A DNA stretch of 64,000 nt from Shewanella aquimarina (lineage in GTDB: Bacteria; Pseudomonadota; Gammaproteobacteria; Enterobacterales; Shewanellaceae): positions 1 to 64,000 of the forward strand of contig NZ_JAKIKY010000015.1 of NCBI RefSeq assembly GCF_023349185.1, written 5' to 3'. The notes beneath the pieces were generated by a model that saw only the letters and a list, made by a program, of their open reading frames with translations, searched no databases and had not been told where the DNA came from. The first letter of the stretch is position 1; each line of letters starts with the position of its first letter. This document shows positions 28,152 through 39,037 of the stretch, piece after piece. Both the position numbers and the translations under genes were made by a program.

Positions 28152-28195
28152 AACAAGCTCCTTTGTTGGCTGAATCTCCCTAAGGCAAGATTCAG
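28152..28195 (-). promoter_or_regulatory. Structured 5' leader of hsp20, possible RNA thermometer
   Basis: Reading the minus strand, CTGAATCT (28195-28188) pairs perfectly with AGATTCAG (28177-28170). Just downstream AACAA (28167-28163) pairs with TTGTT (28156-28152) and places most of the AAGGAG Shine-Dalgarno in a 6-nt loop directly before the ATG. sHsp leaders often contain ROSE or fourU thermometers, but the present hairpins do not match those classes closely. Confidence 0.4.
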
Positions 28196-28529
28196 AGGAT
28201 TTACGAACAGCCCAAAGCGCAAGCCCTCTGGACTCCCTGATCTAATTTTAGTCCCTTAGTCCCAATTTTTACTACTGGCAAGGCACTATCTACAGCCGAA
28301 TTAATCCAGATCAAAACAAGGTGAAAAAGCCTATTTTAGGGCAATATTCGGGCACAAAATATGCCCTCACCACCAAGGGAAAACAGCTCCCGAATCAGAC
28401 AAGACAAAGGCAATATTATTATGAGGTTAGACAATTTTTTACCTCACCAGTCTCGACAAAATTTTTGAAGACAGCCGGGGGAGACTTAGGTATGCTTTGA
28501 ATGACACTCTTCAACGAAAGGAATCGTTA
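28196..28529. other. Intergenic region upstream of hsp20 and the small membrane protein
   Basis: This divergent gap should hold promoters for both genes. I see no convincing sigma32 box (CTTGAAA-like) for hsp20 and no open frame or repeat. AAGGA at 28518-28522 serves the downstream gene. Confidence 0.4.
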
Positions 28530-29009
28530 ATGGACACAGCATCCATCGACAAGGGCGCGGCATCTGAGCCGTCACAAGCAACCGCCTCAGCAATCACTCA
28601 ATCAAACTCTCAGCCAGACTCTCAGCTACATACCCAAGCAAACATTCAGCCCGCTATGCAGGCGCCGAGCACGCCAACCGCATCTGCGTTAAAACACTCG
28701 GGCCTTGGTATCGCCGCCTTCATTCTGAGTATTCTCTCGACTCTGCTCATCTTCGCGCTAGTCACCATTGCTGGCGTCCTGGAGGCGACCACGCCCGGTG
28801 GCATAGATGAAACCTCTCCCGAGGCGATCATCGTCGGCATGCTGATCTTTGCCTTTATCGGCCTAGCCTTGGTAGGCTTGGGACTGGGGATTGGCGGCCT
28901 GGTTCAGAAACAACGCAAGAAGATCTTTGCCATTCTGGGGACCATATTCTCCTCGGTGACCATAATGGCGACCCTGGCGCTCATCGCTTATGGCACCACG
29001 ATAGACTAA
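28530..29009 (+). CDS. Small membrane protein of unknown function
   Basis: The 159-residue protein has a low-complexity Gln/Ser/Thr/Ala-rich N-terminal tail (residues 1-52) and three hydrophobic segments (GLGIAAFILSILSTLLIFALV, AIIVGMLIFAFIGLALVGLG and a last one ending LALIAYG). Glycine patterns resemble DUF4190-like membrane proteins, but I do not recognise a specific family. I chose ATG 28530 because AAGGA is 7 nt upstream; a TTG 33 nt earlier lacks an SD. Confidence 0.7.
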   Translation: MDTASIDKGAASEPSQATASAITQSNSQPDSQLHTQANIQPAMQAPSTPTASALKHSGLGIAAFILSILSTLLIFALVTIAGVLEATTPGGIDETSPEAIIVGMLIFAFIGLALVGLGLGIGGLVQKQRKKIFAILGTIFSSVTIMATLALIAYGTTID

Positions 29010-29048
29010 ATCAAAGGTTTTCCCTCTAAACAGGGAGGCGCTAACAAC

Positions 29049-29074
29049 AAAAAAGGGGCCTAAGCCCCTTTTTT
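29049..29074. terminator. Bidirectional terminator between convergent genes
   Basis: AAAAAAGGGGC and GCCCCTTTTTT flank CTAA, giving a GC-rich stem with A/T tracts on both sides. It serves the membrane protein gene and the convergent aminotransferase gene. Confidence 0.9.
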
Positions 29075-29089
29075 AGATTTGCAGTTGGT

Positions 29090-30232
29090 TTAACGCAGCA
29101 CTTCCTCTAACGCTCTTAGGCAGAGGGCGACATTCTCGCGCCGCGCCCCAAAGCCCATCAGGCCGATACGCCAGGCCTTTCCGGCGAGGGCACCCAGTCC
29201 GGCACCTATCTCAAGGTTATAGTTTTCAAGCAGTTGCTTACGCACGGCGCCATCGTCGACGCCCTCGGGGATATAGACGGCGTTGAGCTGCGGCAGGCGC
29301 GAAGATTCCTCGACCACAAACTTAAGCCCCAGGTTTTCCAGTCCATCACGCAGCAAACCATGCATAGACTGATGTCGCGCCCAGGCATTTTCCAGCCCCT
29401 CTTCGGCCAGCAGGCGTAACGACTCATGCAGCGCATACAGGGCATTGACCGGCGCCGTATGGTGATAGCTGCGTTTTCCGCCCGCATCCTGATCGCCACT
29501 CCAGTAACCCATGACCAGGCTCTGATCTAAAAACCAGCTCTGCACCGGCGTCTTACGCGCCTTGAGCTTCTCTACTGCCGCCGGCGAGAAAGAGACAGGT
29601 GACAGGCCAGGCACACAGGAGAGACACTTCTGACTACCGGAATAGATGGCATCTATGCCCCACTCGTCGACCCTAAGCTCTACGCCGCCGAGGGAGGTTA
29701 CCGCATCGACGATAGACAAACAGCCGTGAGCCTTGGCCAGCTGGCACAAGCCCTTGGCATCCGACAGCGCCCCGGTCGAGGTCTCGGCATGCACAAAAGC
29801 TAAGAACTTGGCATCGGGATGAGCCTTAAGAGCCGCCTCGACATCGCTCAGTGACACAGGCGTACCCCACTCGTTGTCCACCACCACGGCAGTGGCATCG
29901 ACACGCTCAACATTCTGGCGCATGCGCTCGCCGAATACGCCGTTACGACAGACGATCACCTTCTCGCCCGGCTCCACCAGGTTAACGAAACAGGTTTCCA
30001 TGCCGGCGCTACCTGGCGCCGAGACCGCCAGCGTCATGGCATTTTCGGTCTGGAACGCATATTGGATCAGCGCTTTAAGTTCGTCCATCATGCCGACAAA
30101 CAGGGGATCCAGGTGGCCTATGGTCGGTCTTGCCTGCGCCGCCAAAACCTCGGGATAGACATCCGACGGGCCCGGGCCCATCAAGACTCGGCGTGGGGGA
30201 TTAAAAGGGGTAACTTTGGGTGCTGCTAACAT
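29090..30232 (-). CDS. Class V aminotransferase, alanine--glyoxylate type
   Basis: The 380-residue PLP enzyme has the family features GPGPSDV near the N terminus, STGALSD, DAVTSLGGVELRVDEWGID and the PLP lysine in SGSQKCLSCVPGLSP. Its closest functional class is alanine-glyoxylate/serine-pyruvate aminotransferase, which converts glyoxylate and alanine to glycine and pyruvate. It lies downstream of the ilv operon on the same strand but a terminator at 30398-30423 separates them. Confidence 0.9.
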   Translation of the reverse strand: MLAAPKVTPFNPPRRVLMGPGPSDVYPEVLAAQARPTIGHLDPLFVGMMDELKALIQYAFQTENAMTLAVSAPGSAGMETCFVNLVEPGEKVIVCRNGVFGERMRQNVERVDATAVVVDNEWGTPVSLSDVEAALKAHPDAKFLAFVHAETSTGALSDAKGLCQLAKAHGCLSIVDAVTSLGGVELRVDEWGIDAIYSGSQKCLSCVPGLSPVSFSPAAVEKLKARKTPVQSWFLDQSLVMGYWSGDQDAGGKRSYHHTAPVNALYALHESLRLLAEEGLENAWARHQSMHGLLRDGLENLGLKFVVEESSRLPQLNAVYIPEGVDDGAVRKQLLENYNLEIGAGLGALAGKAWRIGLMGFGARRENVALCLRALEEVLR

Positions 30233-30397
30233 CTCATATCCTCTATCAAGCCTTAGCTTGAGAAGTTAGGGTTAAGGCTAACTGTCGTTTTGATTTGATG
30301 ACGAAGGCTTTACGCCCCATCATCACCCTACGGATGAACAGTTACTTTCGTGCCATGCCTGGCATCTTATTGTTTTGAATCTGTTGCAAGATAACAT

Positions 30398-30423
30398 AAA
30401 AAAAGGCGCCATCGCGCCCCTTT
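30398..30423 (-). terminator. Terminator of the ilvGMEDA operon
   Basis: On the minus strand AAAGGGGCGC pairs imperfectly with GGCGCCTTT around GAT and runs into seven T residues, about 40 nt after the ilvA stop. Confidence 0.82.
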
Positions 30424-30462
30424 AACGTTAAAGTTTGTCTCTGCTCGCGAAAGCAAAAAACA

Positions 30463-32013
30463 TTAGTCGCGATTATCCAAAAACAGCTTATAGGCCGGGC
30501 TTTGGGTCTCTTCTTGATAGACGAAGCCCAGCTCGGTAAGAAACTGCTGGAAGGCGACGCTATCGCTCTCGGGCACCTCGAAGCCGGCCAACACCCGCCC
30601 GTAGGCGGCGCCGTGGTTACGGTAATGAAACAGGCTGATATTCCACTTGCTGCGCAAGGTGGTGAGAAACTTAAACAGGGCGCCCGGATGCTCGGGAAAC
30701 TCGAAGCTGAACAGTCGCTCCTGCAGCGGCTCTGGCGGTAGGCCGCCGACCATGTAGCGCACGTGCAGCTTGGCGGTCTCGTCATGAGACAGGTCCTGTA
30801 CCTCGAAGCCATCGCCTTCGAGCCTGGCGACGATTTCATCTAACTCCGCCTGACCATGAGACAGGCGAATGCCGGCAAACACCACCGCCTTTTCGCGGCT
30901 GGAGAATCGGTAGTTAAACTCTGTCATGGCGCGCTTTTCCAGCAGCTCACAGAAGCGCAGGAAGATCCCCGGACGCTCCGGCACCTTAACCGCCAGAATC
31001 GCCTCTTTCTGCTCGCCCAATTCACAGCGCTCGGACACATACCGCAGGCTGTGGAAGTTGACGTTGGCACCACTCAATATGGCCGCCACCTTCTGCCCCT
31101 TGCCCTCATCGCCAATATATTTCTTCAGTCCAGCCAGAGAAAGCGCCCCCGCAGGCTCGGCGATGGCGCGGGTATCCTCGAAGATATCCTTCACCGCGGC
31201 GCAGATCTCATCGGAAGTTACCGTCACCACCTGATCAACATACTCGCGGGCCAGCCTGAAGGGCTCGGCGCCTATCTGCTTCACCGCCACGCCGTCGGCA
31301 AACAGGCCCACCTGTGGCAGCACCACCCGCTCGTCGGCCTCCAGTGCCGCCTTGAGGCAGGCAGAGTCTTCCGGCTCTACCCCGATAATCTTCACCTGAG
31401 GCATCACCGCCTTATAGTAGGCCGCGATCCCGGCAATTAGGCCGCCACCGCCCACGGGCACAAACACCACCTCGAGATCCCGCTGCTGTTGCAGCATCTC
31501 CTGGGCGACCGTGCCTTGCCCGGCGATCACCGCCTCGTCATCGAACGGCGCCACATAGATGCGCCCCTCGTCGCGGGCGAGTTGCTGAGCATGCTCGTTG
31601 GCCATGTCGAAGGACTGACCATGCAGCACTACCGTACCGCCGAGACGACGCACGGCGTCTACCTTGATATCCGGCGTGGTCTGAGGCATGACGATCACCG
31701 CGCTGACCCCTCGCGCCGAGGCCGACATAGCGACCCCCTGGGCATGGTTGCCCGCTGACGCGCACACCACACCGCGCTGACACTCTTCCTGACTCAGCTC
31801 GGCGATACGGTTATAGGCGCCGCGCAGTTTGAAGGAGTGCACCGGCTGCATATCTTCACGCTTGAGAAATACCTGACACCCGAGGCGCGCCGACAGCTTA
31901 TTGAGGCTGGAGAGCGGCGTCACCTTGGCGACATCATAGACGGATGACAGCAAGATCTTCTGCAGATAATAGTGCGCGAGATCCAGCTGTGACTGAGAGG
32001 CAAGGGCCAACAT
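30463..32013 (-). CDS. ilvA: Threonine ammonia-lyase, biosynthetic
   Basis: This PLP enzyme converts threonine to 2-oxobutanoate, the first step of isoleucine synthesis. The 516-residue protein has the PLP lysine motif SFKLRGAYNRI, a glycine-rich PVGGGGLIAGIA loop and two C-terminal ACT-like regulatory domains (about residues 325-510), the long allosteric form inhibited by isoleucine. I chose ATG 32013, preceded by GGAGG at 7 nt; the frame extends further upstream only as overlap with ilvD. One nucleotide separates it from the ilvD stop. Confidence 0.95.
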   Translation of the reverse strand: MLALASQSQLDLAHYYLQKILLSSVYDVAKVTPLSSLNKLSARLGCQVFLKREDMQPVHSFKLRGAYNRIAELSQEECQRGVVCASAGNHAQGVAMSASARGVSAVIVMPQTTPDIKVDAVRRLGGTVVLHGQSFDMANEHAQQLARDEGRIYVAPFDDEAVIAGQGTVAQEMLQQQRDLEVVFVPVGGGGLIAGIAAYYKAVMPQVKIIGVEPEDSACLKAALEADERVVLPQVGLFADGVAVKQIGAEPFRLAREYVDQVVTVTSDEICAAVKDIFEDTRAIAEPAGALSLAGLKKYIGDEGKGQKVAAILSGANVNFHSLRYVSERCELGEQKEAILAVKVPERPGIFLRFCELLEKRAMTEFNYRFSSREKAVVFAGIRLSHGQAELDEIVARLEGDGFEVQDLSHDETAKLHVRYMVGGLPPEPLQERLFSFEFPEHPGALFKFLTTLRSKWNISLFHYRNHGAAYGRVLAGFEVPESDSVAFQQFLTELGFVYQEETQSPAYKLFLDNRD

Positions 32014-32014
32014 A

Positions 32015-33865
<1,851 letters not shown>

Positions 33866-33978
33866 GACACTTTCCTTATTTTGCGTTTGGCGGCCTGGCC
33901 ACCTGAGCTGAAATATTGCCCCAGCGGCCAATTGGCGGCCGGGGCTTTAATCTTATCTTATATGCTGTGGTTTGCGCC

Positions 33979-34902
33979 TTAAAGCGGCTCTAACCAGCCC
34001 CACTTATCCTGGGTCTCACCATTAAACAGGCCGAAGAAGCTTGCCTGCAGCGCCGCCGTCACCGGGCCGCGACCACCTGCACCCACCTCGATACGATCGA
34101 CGCTGCGCACCGGCACTATTTCGGCGGCGGTTCCCGTCATGAAGATCTCATCCGCCAGATAGAGAAATTCCCGCGACATAGGCTCTTCGACCACCTCATA
34201 ACCTTTATCTCTCGCCAGGGTGATGATGGTATCGCGAGTGATCCCCAGCAAGATGGCGGCCGTGGCTGGCGGGGTGTAAAGCTTGTTCTTCTTCACCACA
34301 AACAGATTGGCACCAGCGCCTTCGCTCACCAGGCCGTTGACGTCTAGGGCGATCCCCTCGTCGAAGCCGTTACGCTTGGCCTCGGTGGAGATTTGCAAAG
34401 AGGAGAGATAATTACCGCCCGCCTTGGCGCCGGTTGGAATCGTGTTCGGCGCCAGACGATTCCAGGAGGTCACGGCCACATCGACGCCGCGCTCCATGCT
34501 GTCCTCGCCCAGGTATGCGCCCCAAGGAAAGGCGGCGACCATGAGATCGCACTTGGCATCCTTAGGCGGGGTGATCCCCATGCCCACATCGCCAAAAAAG
34601 ACCAGGGGGCGAATATAGGCGCTGTCGAGTTGATTGCTTTTGACTATGTCGCGGCAGGCCTGCATGGTCTGCTCAAAACGATAGGGAACAGGCATGCGAT
34701 AGATCTTGGCCGAGTCATACAGGCGCTGCACATGATCGGTTAGGCGAAATCCCGCCGGTCCCTGTGGCGTGTCGTAGACGCGGATCCCCTCGAACACCGA
34801 GGTGCCGTAATGCAAGGCGTGCGACATCACGTGTACCTTGGCATCCCCCCAAGGCATGATCTCTCCATTAAACCAAATCAACTCTGCTGTTTTTGCGGCC
34901 AT
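33979..34902 (-). CDS. ilvE: Branched-chain amino acid aminotransferase (operon copy)
   Basis: The 307-residue class IV PLP enzyme performs the last step of Val, Leu and Ile synthesis. It starts with ELIWFNGEIMPWGDAKVHVMSHALHYG, and has the PLP lysine in GAKAGGNYLSS and a C-terminal EIFMTGTAAEIVPV. A second, longer BCAT of the other subfamily is present at 48696-49787. Confidence 0.95.
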   Translation of the reverse strand: MAAKTAELIWFNGEIMPWGDAKVHVMSHALHYGTSVFEGIRVYDTPQGPAGFRLTDHVQRLYDSAKIYRMPVPYRFEQTMQACRDIVKSNQLDSAYIRPLVFFGDVGMGITPPKDAKCDLMVAAFPWGAYLGEDSMERGVDVAVTSWNRLAPNTIPTGAKAGGNYLSSLQISTEAKRNGFDEGIALDVNGLVSEGAGANLFVVKKNKLYTPPATAAILLGITRDTIITLARDKGYEVVEEPMSREFLYLADEIFMTGTAAEIVPVRSVDRIEVGAGGRGPVTAALQASFFGLFNGETQDKWGWLEPL

Positions 34903-34928
34903 CTTCTCTCACCTGTCTGTTTCGCGTC

Positions 34929-35198
34929 TTAGGCGCTTGCGTGTTGGGGGTATCTTGTCGCGGCGGGCTTGGCCGAAAGGACCTCGCACTCGGTAACATC
35001 GATCAGTTTGTTCAGCTGATGACTCAGAAGCTCGAGCGCGCGATCGCTCTCCACCACCATGCCGAGCCGGGTGGTACCATTGTCACCCAGGTGCATATCC
35101 ATCTCTGTGACCTTAAATCCACGGTGACGTGTGACTCGCAGGACACGTTCTACCACCTCGGGTTGCTGGGCTAGGGTTAAGGCTAGGTTATAGATCAT
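34929..35198 (-). CDS. ilvM: Acetolactate synthase II small subunit
   Basis: The 89-residue protein is a single ACT domain (MIYNLALTLAQQPEVVERVLRV with GFKVTEMDM after it), the regulatory partner of IlvG. Its ATG overlaps the ilvG stop by 4 nt (ATGA type), so the subunits are translationally coupled. Confidence 0.93.
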   Translation of the reverse strand: MIYNLALTLAQQPEVVERVLRVTRHRGFKVTEMDMHLGDNGTTRLGMVVESDRALELLSHQLNKLIDVTECEVLSAKPAATRYPQHASA

Positions 35199-36868
35199 GT
35201 CTGCTTCTCCATCTCATCCATCATGTCGCGGTTACTGGCGCCGGGCGGCACCAAAGGCCAAACGTTGTGAGCCTCGTCGATTCTTACGTGCAGTAAGAAA
35301 GGCCCCTTTGCATCGAGCAGCTCGTCGAGCGCCGACTCCACCTCACCCACCTGGGTGATGGTGCGACCCGGGATGTCGAAGGCCGAGGCCATGGTGACAA
35401 AGTCCGGGTTGTCGGAAAGGTCTGTCTCGCTGAAACGCTCTTCGAAAAACAGCTGTTGCCACTGCTTCACCATCCCCAGCTTCTGGTTATCGATCAGCAA
35501 GATCTTGAGCGGGATCTGACGTCGCTTGATGGTAGTCAGCTCCTGCACATTCATCATGAAAGAACCATCGCCGGAGACGGCCACCACACAGGCGTCGGGT
35601 CTGGCGACCTTGGCGCCGATCGCTGCAGGCAAACCAAATCCCATGGTGCCCAGGCCTGCACTGGAGAGGTGATCTTCCGGGCGTCTGAACCACATATGCT
35701 GGGCGACCCACATCTGATGCTGACCCACGTCGCAGGCCACCACGCTGTTCTCGGGCAACTTAGCCGCCAGACGGTTGAGCAGCTTAGGCGCGAAGATCAG
35801 ATCTCCGGGTCTGTCGTAACTCCAGGCATGCTGGGCTTTCAATCTGGCCACCTCGGCAAGCCAGGGGACTATCTCCAGCGGCTGCGTCAGTGCGGGAAGG
35901 ATCTGACGTAGGTCTCCGGCCATGGCCACATCCGGGCGTCTAAGCTTACCCAGCTCGGCGATATCGATATCCAGGTGCACCACCTTGGCATGTTCGGCGA
36001 AACTGGCCAGACGCCCGGTGACTCTGTCGTCGAAACGGGCACCGACCACCAAGAGCAGGTCGCACTCCTGCACCGCCAGGTTGGCCGCCTTACCGCCGTG
36101 CATGCCCAGCATGCCCAGATAGCCAGGATGGTCATGGGCTATGCTGCCCAGCCCCTTGAGGGTCGCCACCGAAGGCATGCCTGTCTTGTCGATAAAGCCT
36201 CTCAGTTGCTCGACCGCACCCGCCATGCCCACGCCGCCGCCCACGTAAAGCATGGGGCGCTGTGCCTGGGCAATCAGCGCTCTGGCGGCATCAAGTTGAC
36301 TGGATTCAACTTCGGGTTCTGGCTGTATCGCCTGGAGTGGCGCCTTGTAGTCCAGCAGGGCGATCTGGATATCTTTGGGTATGTCCACCAGCACAGGGCC
36401 GGGGCGGCCGGAGGCGGCGATTTCGAAGGCGCGATATAGGGTAGGCACTAACTCATCGACATCTGTCACCATGAAGCTGTGCTTGGTACAGGAAAGCGAC
36501 ATGCCCAGCACGTCGATCTCCTGAAACGCATCTGTGCCGATCACTGCGGTAGACACCTGGCCCGTGATGGCCACCAGAGGCACAGAATCGAGCAGGGCAT
36601 CGGCGAGGACGGTCACCAGGTTTGTGGCACCTGGGCCCGAGGTGGCGAAGCAGACCCCCGTCTTGCCGCTGGCTCTGGCATACCCTACGGCGGCGAAGGC
36701 CGCGCCTTGTTCATGACGACTGAGCAGATGTTCAACCGGCGCACCGACCAGGGCATCGTAGATGGGCATGATGGCGCCACCTGGATAACCAAATACCGTG
36801 GTCACGCCGTGCGCGGCCAATGCCTTGATGACGGCGTCTGCGCCTCTGATCTTCTGCCCTTGTTCCAT
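35195..36868 (-). CDS. ilvG: Acetolactate synthase II large subunit
   Basis: The 557-residue ThDP enzyme condenses pyruvate with pyruvate or 2-oxobutanoate. It has the catalytic glutamate in SRHEQGAAFAAVGYARASG and the ThDP motif SGDGSFMMN...LLIDN. The frame is intact, in contrast to the frameshifted ilvG of E. coli K-12. It is the first structural gene after an attenuator and leader peptide. Confidence 0.96.
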   Translation of the reverse strand: MEQGQKIRGADAVIKALAAHGVTTVFGYPGGAIMPIYDALVGAPVEHLLSRHEQGAAFAAVGYARASGKTGVCFATSGPGATNLVTVLADALLDSVPLVAITGQVSTAVIGTDAFQEIDVLGMSLSCTKHSFMVTDVDELVPTLYRAFEIAASGRPGPVLVDIPKDIQIALLDYKAPLQAIQPEPEVESSQLDAARALIAQAQRPMLYVGGGVGMAGAVEQLRGFIDKTGMPSVATLKGLGSIAHDHPGYLGMLGMHGGKAANLAVQECDLLLVVGARFDDRVTGRLASFAEHAKVVHLDIDIAELGKLRRPDVAMAGDLRQILPALTQPLEIVPWLAEVARLKAQHAWSYDRPGDLIFAPKLLNRLAAKLPENSVVACDVGQHQMWVAQHMWFRRPEDHLSSAGLGTMGFGLPAAIGAKVARPDACVVAVSGDGSFMMNVQELTTIKRRQIPLKILLIDNQKLGMVKQWQQLFFEERFSETDLSDNPDFVTMASAFDIPGRTITQVGEVESALDELLDAKGPFLLHVRIDEAHNVWPLVPPGASNRDMMDEMEKQT

Positions 36869-36923
36869 CTGCCCTATCCTGCGTAATTAAGTGTTTTTCT
36901 GGGTTAAGCAAGTCATGAGTGCT

Positions 36924-36962
36924 AAAAACAAAAAACCCCCGGTCCTTTCGGAGCGGGGGTTC
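36924..36962 (-). terminator. Attenuator terminator of the ilv operon
   Basis: On the minus strand AACCCCCG-CT-CC pairs with GG-AC-CGGGGGTT around GAAA and is followed by TTTTGTTTTT. It lies between the ilvL leader peptide and ilvG, the classical place for a transcription attenuator. Confidence 0.93.
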
Positions 36963-36982
36963 TTGTTGCAATCTTGACCTGA

Positions 36983-37078
36983 TTAGGTGTATCGACGCGC
37001 CATGCGATGCCCCCGCTGTGATTTAATAATCACTACGGTAATAATCTCAATAATGAGGAGGGCAGCTTGGTTAAACAT
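36983..37078 (-). CDS. ilvL: ilv operon leader peptide
   Basis: A 31-codon frame reads MFNQAALLIIEIITVVIIKS followed by QRGHRMARRYT. It holds six Ile, two Leu, two Val and two Thr, clustered at residues 7-18, which are regulatory residues of the pathway. An AGGAAA stretch precedes the ATG and the attenuator hairpin starts 21 nt after its stop. Starvation for charged tRNA-Ile/Leu/Val should stall the ribosome and let transcription continue into ilvG. Confidence 0.9.
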   Translation of the reverse strand: MFNQAALLIIEIITVVIIKSQRGHRMARRYT

Positions 37079-37376
37079 GGTGTCTTTCTGTTTCCTAATC
37101 TTTGTTTGCTTAAATTCTGTATCTCGGTCGACTCAATTTAGCCGACCTTTTAATCAATACCACAAAGCCAACGAATAACACAACCAAAACCTGCGACTAT
37201 CTGTAAAAAGCCTGGTCACAGGCGTCTTGGGCAGCGCTAGCAAGCCAATCAAGACCAGATATTTCCCTACTCATGTGACTCTCGGGTTTGACTCTTGGGC
37301 CGGCCCAAATTCGACAAATCGAAACAGAGAGGACTCGGCCCAACCACTAAAAATCCGTGGATTAATGTATTGATAA

Positions 37377-38858
37377 TTAAGCTCCTTCTACGATGCGCTT
37401 CATCTCGGTCATGTAACCGCGAAGCTCGGCGCCTATGTACTCAACCGCAGTGTGACGGATAGCATCGTTCACCTCGATCAGACGCAGGTTATCGACGCCG
37501 TTGCCACTGTCTTTCAGGCCGCCGCCCAGGTACTCGGGAGACATCTGATTCACATAGTCACGCAGCAATGGTACGGCCGCGTGGTTAAACAGGTAACAGC
37601 CATATTCGGCGGTATCTGAGATCACCACGTTCATCTCGTACAGACGCTTACGGGCGATGGTGTTGGCGATCAGCGGTGTCTCGTGCAGCGACTCATAGTA
37701 GGCCGACTCTTCGACGATACCGGCCGAAACCATGGTATCGAAGGCCAGTTCCACACCCGCCTTGATCATGGCGACCAGGAAGATCCCCTTATCGAAGTAG
37801 GTCTGCTCGTCGATCGCCTCATCACATGCTGGGGCATTCTCGAAGCCAGTTTCATTGGTCTCGGCGCGCCATTTCAGCAAGTTGGCATCGTCGTTAGCCC
37901 AGTCTTCCATCATGGTCTTAGAAAACTCACCGCTGATGATGTCGTCCATGTGCTTCTCAAACAGTGGCTGCAGAATCGCTTTGAGCTCCTCGGCCATCTC
38001 GAATGCCTTGATCTTGGCAGGGTTAGATAGGCGATCCATCATGTGAGTGATACCACCATGCTTAAGCGCTTCGGTCGTGGTCTCCCAACCTTGCTGGATA
38101 AGCTTGGCGGCGTAGCCAGGCTCGACGCCATCGGCCACCATCTTCTCATAGCCCAGGATGGCACCGGTTTGCAGCATGCCACACAAGATGGTCTGCTCAC
38201 CCATTAAGTCTGACTTCACCTCGGCAATGAAAGAGGAGTGCAGTACGCCGGCGCGATCGCCGCCGGTTGCGCTGGCATAGGCCTTGGCCACTTCCAGGCC
38301 ATCACCCTTAGGATCGTTCTCAGGGTGCACGGCGATCAGAGTCGGTACGCCAAAACCACGCTTGTACTCTTCACGTACCTCGGTGCCTGGACACTTAGGT
38401 GCCACCATGATGACAGTGATGTCGGGACGCACCTGCATGCCCTCTTCCACTATGTTAAAACCGTGAGAGTATGAGAGTACCGCGCCCTGCTTCATCAACG
38501 GCATCACGGCATTAACCGCATCCGTGTGTTGCTTGTCTGGGGTCAGATTAAGCACCAGATCCGCCTCCGGGATCAGCTCTTCGAAGGTACCCACGCGGAA
38601 ACCGTTGCCGGTGGCTTTCTGGTAGGAAGGACGCTGCTCGGCAATCGCCTGCTCACGCAAAGCGAAGGAGATATTCAGGCCCGAATCGCGCATGTTGAGA
38701 CCCTGGTTAAGGCCTTGGGCGCCACAGCCCAGGATGACGATATTCCAGCCCTTGATATAGTCACAGCCTTGACTAAATTCGCTGCGGTCCATAAAACGAC
38801 ATTGGCCAAGTTGCTCTAATTGTTGGCGTAAATTCAGAGAGTTAAAGTAATTAGCCAT
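37377..38858 (-). CDS. ilvC: Ketol-acid reductoisomerase, class II
   Basis: The 493-residue enzyme converts acetolactate or acetohydroxybutyrate to dihydroxy acids with NADPH. The N-terminal Rossmann motif is VILGCGAQGLNQGLNMRDSG and two C-terminal knotted domains follow, giving the long class II form of enterics. I chose ATG 38858 (MANYFNSLNLRQQ), preceded by AGGGAA; the longer frame adds 19 residues without homologous look. Divergent from ilvY, its expected activator. Confidence 0.96.
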   Translation of the reverse strand: MANYFNSLNLRQQLEQLGQCRFMDRSEFSQGCDYIKGWNIVILGCGAQGLNQGLNMRDSGLNISFALREQAIAEQRPSYQKATGNGFRVGTFEELIPEADLVLNLTPDKQHTDAVNAVMPLMKQGAVLSYSHGFNIVEEGMQVRPDITVIMVAPKCPGTEVREEYKRGFGVPTLIAVHPENDPKGDGLEVAKAYASATGGDRAGVLHSSFIAEVKSDLMGEQTILCGMLQTGAILGYEKMVADGVEPGYAAKLIQQGWETTTEALKHGGITHMMDRLSNPAKIKAFEMAEELKAILQPLFEKHMDDIISGEFSKTMMEDWANDDANLLKWRAETNETGFENAPACDEAIDEQTYFDKGIFLVAMIKAGVELAFDTMVSAGIVEESAYYESLHETPLIANTIARKRLYEMNVVISDTAEYGCYLFNHAAVPLLRDYVNQMSPEYLGGGLKDSGNGVDNLRLIEVNDAIRHTAVEYIGAELRGYMTEMKRIVEGA

Positions 38859-38919
38859 CAGATTCCCTACCTTTAAAACGAAACCGTTGAATATGGGCTC
38901 AACCGCCTTGGCCAAGCTG

Positions 38920-38997
38920 TGATTGCAATCAACTATAGCCCATGTACTTCATTGCTTAAAATGATATATTCGAAATGTCACGTTGCATAAAATGCAA
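38920..38997. promoter_or_regulatory. Candidate IlvY operators between ilvC and ilvY
   Basis: The 179-bp divergent gap has two perfect palindromes: TGATTGCAATCA at 38920-38931 and TTGCAT-AAA-ATGCAA at 38983-38997. Both share the ATTGC/GCAAT core. LysR-type regulators such as IlvY bind paired palindromic sites in this position and respond to acetolactate or acetohydroxybutyrate in E. coli. Confidence 0.6.
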
Positions 38998-39037
38998 TAT
39001 TTAGCTCAACAACTAGACGATAAGACGAGGCGGGATC

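Noticed and set aside
33900..33950. Terminator between ilvE and ilvD
   Set aside because: A GC-rich imperfect hairpin is present, but it lacks a T-run on the minus strand and would cut the operon; at most a processing site.
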